This document shows, in pieces, positions 26,801 to 40,100 of a stretch of DNA of 64,000 nucleotides. Numbering within the stretch: the first letter of the stretch is position 1; each line of letters starts with the position of its first letter. Both the position numbers and the translations under genes were made by a program. The notes under the pieces are model-generated. The model was not told the origin of the DNA. It worked only from the letters and a program-made list of their open reading frames with translations, and did not search any database. The DNA is from Glossina fuscipes (taxonomy: Eukaryota > Arthropoda > Insecta > Diptera > Glossinidae): the NCBI RefSeq assembly GCF_014805625.2, contig NW_023998426.1, positions 3,570,902 to 3,634,901 on the forward strand. The letters run 5' to 3'.

Positions 26801-28112
26801 TCTTATCAAGCCTATACAGTATTCTGGAACAAAGCCGGGATCGTACATGTTGATTAAGACAAACCCGGTAAGTTTATCAACAAATTATATTAAGCGAATG
26901 TTTTTTGTGTTGTTGATGTCATTCAAAACTTTCCCGGTAGGAAAGGCTGCCAAAACAATTTTCTATTAGACGAGTGTCCAGCTTGAAAAGCAAAGGAAAA
27001 TCAACACTTATTATAACGTAGGATGACATGTTCATAAGCAAGAAGAAAACGAATAGCAACAGTATTGTGCTATAGTGTTATTTATTGAAAATCACTCGAA
27101 ACTTAATTATAATTCAAATAATTGTATGCACATATAAAATGAAAGGATTGATTAAAATTTTACATTAATTTTCTGATTATTAACAGTGTTCATGTTTATC
27201 GAATAGAAACAAAACAAAAAACAAATTTATAGTTATCTAGATGTATGCATACGTGTAAGCAATAAGAATGACATAAGCTAACATCCATTTGAGTGAATAT
27301 ATATTTGTGTAGAGACTTCACATGAAGCCATTCATAGATATTTGTTTGAATGCCTAAGGGAATGCAGTAAAATAAAGGAGTTATAAGACTTATAACATGT
27401 GGGAATACACATAAATTTAAATGAATCTAAGTTAAGCAAAAAAAAAAAAGAAAGAAAAAAAAAGTTCATATTTATGCCTGAAGCATGCAGCAGAAAGACT
27501 GGCTTACAACTTAAAGGCCATCGACCTAAAATGTTTTCTGTTTTATGATAACGAGAATAATATTTACGATTATATTAAATAATGACTTGACCTTAAGGTA
27601 TACAAACAAGTGCAAGATTAAGTAACTTCTTGCTTAATTTTAAACTAAAACCTTATTAAACCTATTATTTTAATATTATATTTAATTATACAAAACTCTT
27701 TGATCTCCTATGCTGTTTACTTAGTTCTTGGGTGCCGGTGACTTATATATATATATATATATATATATGAAATGCATAAATTTATCTACAATTTCTGTAC
27801 AATTCAATTATAATTTAATATATTCCGTAAGCCTGTACTGTACACTTATGATGAAATCCCTTTACTAACGGTCATTTAATGGCGACAAATGGTATGACGA
27901 GTGTAGAATTACTCTTTGAATATATATCTAATGAGTATCGAATGCCATAAGATTTGATTAAATTAAATTCTCATTAATTTCATATAACGTAATTAATAGA
28001 GATCCTATTATAATTATTATTCACTTCTATTAAACTGTTTCACTCTCAAAAGGAGTCACAAAAGTATTCATCGAAATCTCATATGCATATTATTAACAGC
28101 AAAATAATAGTA

Positions 28113-28148
<36 letters not shown>

Positions 28149-31100
28149 TATAATGAAAGGAAATACGTTAACGTTTGCCGGATACATTCATTGTACACTC
28201 GTAACAATTATTAGCCAATTAGATTCGTATATATATATATATACATATATATGTATATAAACATTATGTACTTTTGCTGAAAATAAAATGAAAACAGAAT
28301 AAAAAAAAAAAAAAAAAAACAAACAATCGCCTCTAAATAAACCTAATTTTCCTTACACTCACACACACACACACACACACATTCGCATACACCCTTACCC
28401 ACATTTATGTGTATGCGTAGTCATTAAATATAAAATAAAGTTCGTTTAAAAACTACTAAACTTTATTTTGTATAATTGTTGAACATTTTAGCATTTTTTT
28501 ATTATTGTTATTGTTGTTTTATATTTTTATTTTCTTGGCATACACTTGGGGATGGTAAAATTTTATTTAGTTTCATTGCATAGTTTTTGGCATTGTGGTG
28601 GAATTTAATTGTTTTTTTATTAACTTGTACACGTTCACCGCAATATTTAACCTCGCTGTACCGGAAATATCGTGTTTATCAATATTTGCTACTGTTTTTT
28701 TTTTTTTTTTCTTTATTCACCTTTACCTTTATTTAGCTTATTGTTCATTTAGACAAATGCAGTGATGTGAGATTGCATAAGCGTATATAATAAAAACAAA
28801 TTGGGCATTAGTTATAAAATTAATATAAAAAAACTAATATAAAAATTTCTGCATCAGACAGAAGTGTATGCAGTCCGTTTCGAATTAAATAATTTAGAAA
28901 GGTTTGATTTCATTCACAATTTTTTCAATTTCTTTCTACTTCATAAACCGTTAATTATCGAAATAGTTTTTGTTGTTCAACTAAAAAACTCTCAAAGTGG
29001 CTTGGTTAATTTTCATACACTTAGAGACTTGATTTCTCTTCTTTTACGACATATTAAATAAAAGATAAAAGATAAACCAATACCCAACAGTTTTGTCTTA
29101 CTTTCACGTACAACTAGAAAAAACGCTGCAAGAAAAGTAGTTTAGTCAGTCAAAGGCACTTGATAAAGTTTAATTGTCACTCACATACTGTTCAAGGCAA
29201 AACTCTACAAATTCTAACGCGATACATGTATTACCGCATTTATGCATATGTAAGATTGGTTGTGTGTTTTTCCTTTTTTTCCCTGGATTTAATCAGAGTA
29301 ATGATGGCAAATCTATCTTCCTAGCCTTAGGAACGCTCGCAACCCCAATGCGATACAAAACATTTTTTGAGGTTACCATACGATGTAAGAAGTAGGAGCG
29401 CTATTGCGGGGCAAGGCTCACAATTGAATACCCTACACCACTTTACAGATACTCAAATATCGATTTTTCAAAACTGGGTGTTATATGGCAAGTGGTTGAA
29501 TAACTGGTCCGATCCGAACCATTTTTGATGGCGTTAGTCTTTGATTCGAAACACCTCAGTGTACCAAATTTCAGCCAAATATTTCAAAAAAATACTGGCT
29601 GTATGTTCAATAAAAGAGAACAAACCATACAAATGCACAGACCAGCTTAGATCGATCCAAGAAGTGGCTCTGAATTGATCGACAAAACAAAAGGTGGGTC
29701 TATCTCAAGTCTTTCTGGCTGTTGCGTAGCTCCGTACGAACTTAACAAACGCCTGCATGACAAGTGGTGCCGAGTAGAATAGCAGTCAATATACATCGGA
29801 AGAATGGCCTTTGGGCTTTGCAGTTTTACTGCCAAAAAAATCCTCCCAACGTTGTTATAGTAGATGGCATCGAATAGCGTGGCATACATTGATGCGTGAA
29901 TGCTTTCCCCTGGCAGATGGGTCTGGAGGATAACGCAATTTTGGATAAGCTTCTTAGGACACATTACATTAAATAGTTGCGCGTTGGCTCTGGTTGTACC
30001 TACGTAGAGTGCTTAGGCACTCTTTCCTTGGCTTATAAGAAGAAAGAAAGTGGATATTTTCGATTCGCTATCTACCATACAGCCGTTTACATAATTACAG
30101 TGACCGCATTTGCTTAGGTCTTCAATCTGACAAGATCGTTCATGATATGGTTCTGTCATCAAGGAAGCAATTCCGTTATTAACTCCCTGTGATTATCGAC
30201 GACGATGAAGTGGGATCGTAAAGGTTACACGTCAAAAAAAACCTTTGATATCTTGGCACATAAATACTTCTAGGCATCATAGTATTAAGGCTTCCACTGC
30301 ATGAAGGGTCGTGTGTTATTTGGCGTGATAAAGTTCAGTCCTAGCGGATATATAATCTAGTAAAATCGTCAGGGTATATTTTTGTCTTTGATCTATTTGC
30401 GACCGAGGTACAGTAAATACTCTCTCAGTAAAGGTATAATGCTTATCGATTAAACATCCGTCTCCCCATATTTCTTCTTAACCATCGACGTATTCTTATG
30501 CACATTCAAACACGTAGAGGGATATCTCTTGATTTGAAAACTTCTTCATTTTAAAACAAAAAAAAAAAAATTATTAAGCATGCACCGCAGATACGTAAGA
30601 GAAGTTCCAACTTAGAGCAAGGAAATGGGGCTAGATGACAAGCCCTAAAAATCACTACGAGTGAACCTTTCTCAACCTAGTAGCCAGGTTCATCAAATTT
30701 GAGTATAACGATTGATAAGCATGGATAGAAAATTTAATCAGGTTAAAAAAGTTGTTTTAACGCCACTCCAAAAAAAAAAAAAAAATACCATTTTCTCTTC
30801 TTAGCTGATAATTAACATTTCGATCGGTATTGCTAGCTATAAGTAATGCTGCCGCATAGCTGAGTAAGTAGTAGCCGCGATTAGAAAGTCAATGTTCTTA
30901 GTGAGTGCTCACTCGTTGAAGCTATAACACTTACTGGTTAGACACGGATCCACTAGGCTGTTGTCGCTCCGCTCTCTCAGCTCTTTATGGCTGAAGGCCA
31001 TACTGTGTCTCTTTCGATCTATCGCCACTTCTCTCTGACTAGATTTCTTGGCCTGATGGCTTTCCGTCAAGTATACTTCAATCATGCCTTGACGAGCTGC

Positions 31101-34100
31101 TTGGTGTTACTTCAAATATTTCTGTGGAGTTCTGGTGTGCCACAAAGCAGTCGTTTTGCCCTCTTGATTTTTCTTTTATTTATCAACGATCTTCCTGGTG
31201 TCATTCAGCAGCATAATATTTCAACTTTTGCAGACGATCTTAAGCTGTTTCATTTTATTCGAAGTGTAATGGATGTAGAACTTTGTGCTCGTGATTTACT
31301 ATCGTTGCTACACTGGTTAAGAATTAACCTAACCTTACTGAACCTTTCCAAGTGCAAAAAGGTGTCAATTTCTAGATCATGCCCTGTTGATTACACCTAT
31401 ATAAATGTTGGTAACAACATAGGGGATGTGGTATCGTGTATTGACCTTGGCATGTCAATCGATCAGAAAATTAACTTTAATCTTCACATTCAATCAATTG
31501 TAAGTAAAACATAATGGTCGCTGGGCTTTATAAAAACATGGTCGAAGGACTTTGGTGATGTCTATATAACAAAAAGTTTGTATATGGCGCTTGTTGCTTG
31601 GAGTCCCAGCTATTCCTGTTAGATAGATACTATAGAGTCGGTTCAAAAACAATTCCTCCTTTTTGACTTGCCTGGACTGCGAGGAGGTACGTCCTTGCCC
31701 CTTCTGTTCTTTGAAAATCGCTTAAAATAAATTGATTTACCGGCGCTTGAGAAAAGAAGGCACAAGTTAGGAATGCTCTTTGTCTTCAAGCTGATAAAGG
31801 GAGACATTAGCACGCTACTTTTGCTCGGTTAATTATCTTTGACGGCTTCATCCCGCTTTTCCGGCACTATGTTCCTCTTAGGCTCTCGCAGTCCCGCACA
31901 AATTACGAGCTTTTCTCGCCGTTCGGCGGTGCTTATGAAAACTTGAACGACTTTTATACACACGTTTTGTTTTCTGATATGGTAACTCCTTTAAAAATAA
32001 TTTCTCGGCATGAACTGATTTATTGGTTGCCACTTGATATTGACACTTACGTACAGTTATGGGGCTAATTGCATATTTTAGTGATAGGATTAAGATTGGG
32101 AAAGCATCTGCGCCTTTGGCAAACTGTCTGTGAATTTAATTAGGCATTAGCTTGTCACACTTTTATTTGTCTTAATTTTATTCTTTTTTTTTTTTGCTTA
32201 TTTTTTTGTTATATTTTTATTTATGCATTATATATTGGCTGCACAGATTGCCTAATTATGTTTAGTTAATAAAGAAATAAACTGCAGGACTTTAATTTCC
32301 CTTTGAATTTATTGCAATGAATAAAATCTTGTCTTCATAACAGGACTCTATTTCTGCTTGAAACCGACTTAAATAATTTGATTACATGGTCCACATTAAA
32401 TTTTATGAAAGGCAAATGGCTTTCTTTGTTAAGGAGAAATTCATTCGCTACTGAGCTTTCCATCGATTCACAAATATTGGAAAACATAGATTCGTTCACT
32501 GATTAGGGATTTGGGCTATCCCATTAAAAATCATGAGCCGAACAAGACCATAGGTAGGGCAGAGTGCTTTCTTCTGCGCATTGCAAATGTTTTGACAGTA
32601 AGAATGTATCCCTCATCGTTAGGTGTCCGAGTGGAAATAGCGAAGCGTTAGTCGGCATAGATAACAGGTTAATTGAACAGTTGAGAGTACTGAAAAAAAT
32701 TCGCAAAACAAGTCTAAACGCAGTGGCCGAGCTACCACCGGATATTTCCCTTCCTTTTCTGTGCCAACCCATACTACCAGACACTCATTTTTCGCATATA
32801 TAATAGAAAAGCAAAACAGGCTGAGGTAAATCATGAGCAATGACAATCCAATTAAAAACCTTCGCTTTTCCATAGAAACCACTATTGTTTCTATTTTTAT
32901 CTCATTTTGGTTTTTTTTTCTTCTTTTAATTTTTTTTGTTTAGTTTTCTAATTTCATTAGAAATTTCGGTAGCGTTTGAATTCAAGTATTTACTTAAATA
33001 ATTCTTGAATTGAATGAAAGCGAACAAAAAAAAAAAAAGAACAAGTGAAAAACAACAAATGACAAACAACAAACATTATGACAAACGATATGACACTTAC
33101 CTCAGGCGACACGAAATAGCTGGGACTCTTTTCGATGGTTATTTGTCCACGAAACGAATGCGGCATTTTTTTGCGATACCAATCCAGACCCTTCATGTAA
33201 TTTTCGTCCCGATCAAAAAAGTGCACCTCACCGCCTGCCTTTTGTATGCGCGGATGTAAATACAGCATCTCCAGTAAAGCACGTGTTCCACATTTACGTA
33301 TGCCAATTATGAGAGCCTAAAAGTAAACAGTGCGAAAGATTATGATGAGATAAATAAAGCTTTTGTGAAAGCACATCATAATATGCTCAAGGTATTAAAC
33401 GAAATTTTCTGGTTTACTCTGACTGACACCCTTTACTAAAAGCAAAAAAATAAAATCGGTTCCCCTTTAGCTAATTTTCGTTTCATGAAACTGCAAATTA
33501 TATGCAAATTATAAATGCTTGCAATCTACTCTCAACCCTTCGAATTCCTTTGCATACAATAGTAGAGAATAAATTTACATTAAATTGCTTTAATTAGAAG
33601 AGTAAACTATAAATAATTGCAAATTAATTTAATGTGAAATAAACATTTTTCTTTAGATTTTTTGCTTCTTACAAGTTCAATTGATTTAAAATTTAACCGC
33701 AATCTCTGGATGCGGAGAAAATGTTGGTTTATGTGGCTAATGAATGCTGAGAAGATGAACAGTATCAAAGATATATATATATATATATATATATGTATAT
33801 GTGTAGAACTTTAAAGGAAATTGCATCAGGTTTTCCAGAAGCTAGCTGGTGGTGGTGATGATGGAATCTATTCTCTATTCAATGCTGATCATCATGGTAT
33901 ACAAGTAATACACACAATTTCTGAATGTTAGAAAGAGAAACTCAAAAAAAAAAAAAAAACACAAAGAAGAAGAGGAGAGATATAGGCTCGGGGTGGGTGG
34001 CAACGAGGTATAAAATAAAAAATCGATACAATACAATCAATGTGATAATTAATTGCTTCAATCAATTAGTGCAATTTAATTTAAAATTGTTGATAAGAAA

Positions 34101-37100
34101 CTCTTAACTTTTAATTGTACGCAAGGTTGAGTTTCAAAAGTTTTATGAAACTAATTGCACCCTATATACTTCTATATCACTTCCTGTACAGAGTGTATTA
34201 GGTTTGTCCAGGTATGTGCATCGGGCCGAAGATTCTCAGCAATATCCGGCAATCGCTTCAGAATCAATTCGCAATTGGTCAATCGATCTAGCGGTTAAGT
34301 GGTTTGATGAAATTGGTTTAAAAATGAATCCGCTCCCCATAGAACATCGTGAAAACTGAATTCTAGCTTATCAAACGAATATGGACTATTTCGATCTGAT
34401 GGAATCTCCTCTTAAAACCCTTACTATGTAATCTCTTTTATAAAAAAAAGCATTCATTGTATATACCGAAATGATGTACGGTAATCATAGCCTGCGAAAG
34501 GGTGGGAAAGGAACAAAAGGCCTTAAGATTCAGAATTCCTTTTTGATCGATTCAGATTCCCGTTTTGAATCGGCTTAAGCTTGTCTGTCCGTCTATATAT
34601 CTGGTTCTCTTATGCTCGGTTTACAGGCCGCAACTTTTCAGATATTTTAAAAAAAATTTGGTACATTGAGGGCTTTTGGCTTAGTGGCGAATGTTTTCGG
34701 AAAATGTTTCGAATCAGACCATTTTCTCGATCACTTTCCATTTAACGCCTTAATTTGAAAAGTTGTAAGGCGGTGTACGATGGGCCATGGTCCGCTATAG
34801 GGTTTTTATTATTTTTTAATAGGGCTACCCAAAAATCTTTTTCCCTAACATCCCTTAAATTCCCTTCTTGCCATCGAATTATTAGTAGCGTAGAGCTTTA
34901 TTTATAAAATATGAGGCATTATTCAGAAGAACATTATTTTCAGAAGGAAAGGAACGAATAGCTGGACATTTAAACATGATTCACAATTTTCGGCTTGAGG
35001 AAATCCTTTGCGCGAATGCCGGATTTTGCTCTATTTATGAATCAACTTACAGTTCATCTTTTACGCGTTATTAGCGAAATTTGGCCTTCAGCTGCTTATT
35101 GTGCCTGGATTCTATGAAGCCTACAAATCTGCATTGACTCTTACTGGCTTTACTTTACCGGTACTTTGGAAAAATTTAATTTTTATAGCAATTAGGTAAC
35201 TTTAATGTAGATTTCGATAGCGGACATTTTTTGATGAAAGTTAGTACAAAGTAGTAGTGGCTTGGCATATCAGTGAGATTCAATTACGTACATAGGTCTA
35301 TTTTCTTCTTTTTTTTTTTAAATTCCATATAAGGTTTCTTATGGAAACTAAAATTATGGACGGTAACAAGCAAGAGCACGAACATCGTCGTTTACATATT
35401 TAATGATACCTGTAAACAAAAAAAATTTGCACAATTTTCAATTTGATCCTTATTCAGGTCACATAAGGATTCAAGATATCTTTCGGATAAATTTCATTGA
35501 ATCACTCAAAGAAAAGAAACGAATTTTATTTCTTAGTGAAAGAGAGTAAGGAATGAAATTTTATTGCAAAAACGTTTAAGCCGCGTTGAAACCTTTCTCC
35601 ATATGAATTGTTTTCGGCCCTGAGCTTAAGAAGCCTTTCATTGAAAAACATATCAAGAATGAATAGTTTTCGAAACCTTCACTAGTTAAGATATCATTGA
35701 TGAAATTAAAAAAAAAAAAATTCTTAAGTGTAGTAAGCGTAGTCGTTAAGTGAATAAAGTGCGCGAGATTGCCAAGGAATAAAGGAAACTGAAACGTCTA
35801 CCTTGTCTCTGCCATCCTTTACAGCTAAACATCGCAAGATTTTAGACAAACTCTTTACTCATGCTATAAAGATGATTACTCTTCTAAGTAAATCTTTTAA
35901 GTTCATTAGAATGAGTGCAACTAAAGCTATCGTTTTTTTTTTTCTTTTTCAAACACAAGCAAATCACAGGGAAATAGTTCATAGTAGCACTGTTAATAGC
36001 CCACAAAATATTGCTTAACACCATTAAAAAACAGCCTAAAAAAAGTGTTTTTTTTTCGTCTTTTTTGTAATGAAAGGAAAGTTAATGAAATGATAACATT
36101 CAAGGGTGCGATTAAGCCCATATTCACCTATTCAACGTTTTATGTCAAAGAATTTTTTTGAGAAATCTTATGAAATGGCGACAACGAAATCATTACCGCA
36201 TCCTTATGTGAACCAGCTCACCGGCATGCATTGTAACTGGCGGGAATTTAACTTTGAAGAAAAAATAACGAAAATTACATTTAATCTGACTGCGTATAGC
36301 CAGACATTTTTTTAGCAATATTGGCTTTTCTGTGATGGCATGTAATTTCCGACCAAAAAGGGATAAGGCAGGTAAAAACGTTATATTGCGGCACGGCGCA
36401 CCGTTTCATACTTTACATTACTTCGCTTGATGCAGTTACTCGTACAACAACTCGAAGAAGTCGTGTGATCCGAATCATTTTCAGTAGAGTTCCTCCTTGA
36501 GCCAGAATACTTCGGGGTTAACAAAATTTCATCAAAATATTTTAAAAATTTCGGCTTGTAATTTAGAGACAGCTAACCTTGAAGTCGGTCTACCCTTTAA
36601 ATCCTGCTAGGTGCTACATATATCCACACAAACATAACATACCATTGCGCCACAAAGAGGATGAAAAAAAAAAAAAAAATGTTTAAACTAACTTATCGAA
36701 GATACCTTACGTACTTCATTTCAGGTAAAGATACTTTTTTTTAGGTAATAACTTCGAATAACGAAATTCTTGTTTTTGTTACGCTGCATAACGTTTCGGA
36801 AAATCGTTCAAAGTTTTCCAATTCGTTGTAGAGACGATTTTTATTTTTTAAATATTTTCTTTCATTTAGCCTGTAGTCCCGGAACCATGGAACTCGTCTC
36901 TCTTATTTAAATATTCTTCCTCTTGATCTGTCCTTCGACGCTTTTCCGTTGAATAGTGTTACTGGTACTGCGTTTATCAAAGAAAAAATCGTACGTTTTA
37001 TGCAAAAGAACAGAAAATACGGCATACTCTGACGTTGCGGCCAGTTGTTGTTGTTGTTTTTTGATGTTGTGTAAATTTTGGGACTTTTCCTCTAAAGGAA

Positions 37101-40100
37101 TAGTCCCAATAAAACACAAACAAACCGAAAACAATGTCTTGTGACTTATGACGTCTCTGTGATGCTGCTCAGAATACGGCTATAAAATGTATAATTTAAT
37201 AGCCGAATTCGTAAACAGTAAGTAAACTTTTAATTTTTACGCAGAAACACTACAACCTTACTCATGTCTTCGAAATGATCGCCTCGACGAAGGTGCATTA
37301 ACATATTTTTACTTGAAAACACATTGAAATGAACACAAAAGCATTTCGAAATCATTTGTTTGCGTTTTGGAGAAGTTACAAAATATCAGGTAAACCATGA
37401 AGGCTAAACCTCGCAGCAAGTGCTCAAAGCACGACGGCTGGCTTTTTCAGAAATTCCAAAGAACAAATTTATTTGGGAGACATTCTTCTTCTTTTCCAAA
37501 AGTCGTTCTATCCCTCAAGAAAGATCTACTCTGATAAAATCTAATTCAGTCCAGCGTAACGTACTAACTTTAAAATCCAGCACTCAGTTAGTGATTTTTA
37601 CTATATACTATCATTATTATTATAATTTATTTGGACCAAGGAAGTAAATTCTAGGGCTAAAATCGACGGGCACTACGAAGTAAGTCTCTAGATTCTTCTT
37701 TTTTGTAAAAATAGATTAGATGGTTAGCCATTTCAGTAAAGCTAACTTTTTTACTGATGTCGTTTTCACCAGACACTTTCGAAATGTCGATAGGGTTAGG
37801 CGCTCCGACTATTGAAAAGCTTTTGACATTCATAAAGGAGATATTTAATCGTAGAATTGTGTTTACAATTGCAAATCGGAGGAGTAGATTTTGCAAAAAT
37901 CCATTGTTGAGTTGCAATAGTGTTGTAAGGTGAAAGAACCTTTTCTGATATCTTACGTTTCTATTCAACTCCTTTTGGGGTTAAGTTCGTACTACTGAAT
38001 CACGATTTTTGGCACAATATAGGTTTTATTTAAGAGCTTTAGGAGATCTATTCACAAATTATTTGCCGCAATTTATATTTGCAATGCTTCTTCTGATTTT
38101 GCCCTTTCCAAGATTGCGATTCAACTCTCTTGGCCCGACTTTCGCAATTACTCGGTTTATATGTGCATGTTACGAGTATTTAACTTCGTTGTGACGTATT
38201 TTGTGTTAATCCCTTACTCTGCGAAATGTTCTGCGAATAACTACAAAAATTTTCGAAAATCGTCAGCTGCATGTGATAGGTGAAGCGTCATGAATGTGTA
38301 TTTGGCTTCACTATTTTTGGAATTGGGTTTCTTACATAATCGACAGGTTTTCGGGAAAACTCAAATCATCAAATGTGGGAACTTCGTCACAATGCTATCA
38401 AGGCAAGTTCTTAGGTTGGATATAGAGATGGAATGAGTTTAAGATAGCATGATAATATGAATGGATTCCTCTCCGATTCCTCTCATTAGGTTTCTTTTTC
38501 GTTTTTGAAAGTAAAACATTTACACAAATCATTTTTACTGATAAATTTTTTAAGGATTAAAATGATTCGTCTATCTTTGAGTTACCTGCTAATGAAATGC
38601 ATGCGAATATTCTTTACATATAATATTAATAATAATAGTAGAAGAGATACATATTCATGTCTCCGTAATAAATATGCAGAGGGCTTATAACGACAATACG
38701 TGAATATAAATAAATCTACTCGCATACATACATGGAAAGTAACACTTTAACCGTTCTTCCTTACATGAACTTGATGTATAGAAGTTTATTACTAAAACTT
38801 ATATAATAGAAATTTATAACATTACTTAAAAGTTGATAAATAAAAGCTTACACGCTTTAAGGTAACATCAAGTTGCGTAAATAAGAAAAACTCATACTCG
38901 GATAAGCTACGGAATGCAAGTAATTTTTTAATAAATAGTGAGTCGTACATACACATACGTACCTCGAATATAAAGAAGCACGATAGTAACAAAGTTAGAC
39001 AAAAATCTTATAAACTATTTTATTAAGGAATTTCTTCCCAGAGTTCATCGCAATCACTTTTGCAAAGGACTTTTAATAAGTCCATAGAAGGTGTACCGAT
39101 TTACTTTTTTAGCGCAATGCATCTATTTTATACTGGTTTTTAACTAATCCGTGGAAATCGGTTAAGAGAAAATTGTCAGCCGACTTGCGAGACTAATTAC
39201 ACCGACTCAAAATCTTAGGCTGATCGCAAGTTAATATAGTTTACGTGTTCTCTGATAAGTATTCTTGTTGATGAAAAATAAAAAAAAAAACCATCTCATC
39301 AAGATGCTCAGCTATTGTTAAATGATCCACATTGTAAAACGGCAAAGATTGCCATAAACACATGATGCCCTGGCCAACAATTCTGTTTTATATACGTTAC
39401 TGCGTTACGTTAATGGTTGTCAAGTCCTCACCACGAAATGGATGAGTCTATACACGAATGTAATCCAATGTAATGTGACGTGCCCTGCAAAGGCAAGCAT
39501 TCTCTTGCATAATTTTAACACAAAATATATCACAGTGAAAACATCCTTAGTGCATAAATAACGAAGAACGCGCAATAGCGCATGGAAAAGGAAAACTTAA
39601 ATATTTACTAAAATACAAAATAAAGGCAAGAGCATCGAAAACCGTTATTTGATTTTATTATTAGTTCCAACATTTTAGAGTTTCCGAGATTAAGCCATCT
39701 TCCTATGTACATTGATTTTACCAAATATACGATTTGATGAGAATATTTTACTTTATTTTTGATTGCTGTTTTCCTTTCCGCAGCGAGCAAACATTCACAC
39801 GCTATCGAGCCCCATCAACCCAAAATGCAAATTGGATATCGAGTTTGCTCGATGACGTAATTGTCAGTGAACCACATTTTTGCATCGAGTTTTTTACAAT
39901 ACCTTGAAGATGACATTGTCTAGGGAATCAAAGAGGACATCTGCGATAAGTGAGTGTAAACATTTTTATTAATTTTTTTGTGGGCAAAAATTTACACTTT
40001 TCGATATAAATGCTTAGCCATCATAGGATAATGTTATAGTTCTAAAAAATCGTACGTTTTTCTCTAGCGATACGTACGTCCGCAGATTACTAATTACACC

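Larger units (their letters stand above)
18977..33100 (-). other. Hs3st-A intron 3 (about 14.1 kb)
   Basis: Holds family A copies (20340-20500, 21030-21245, 21950-22235, 29425-29790), several microsatellites (22790-23831, 27744-28380) and a non-LTR retrotransposon relic (30980-32290). At 24590-27000 is unassigned single-copy-looking sequence with short unsupported ORFs. At 27050-28860 is a very AT-rich block with AT, TAA and CA tracts. At 29800-30950 I recognise nothing. Confidence 0.85.

Noticed and set aside
26709..26969. 86-residue plus-strand ORF containing a GGTAAGT
   Set aside because: The donor-like site has no credible partner exon and no domain is recognised.
32524..32882. ORFs on both strands around 32.6 kb, just upstream of exon 3
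   Set aside because: Plus-strand [17 protein letters not shown] reads well, but there is no recognisable family or splice structure; possibly a transposon remnant.
37657..37968. 103-residue minus-strand ORF
   Set aside because: No recognisable domain or splice context; within the range expected by chance in 64 kb.
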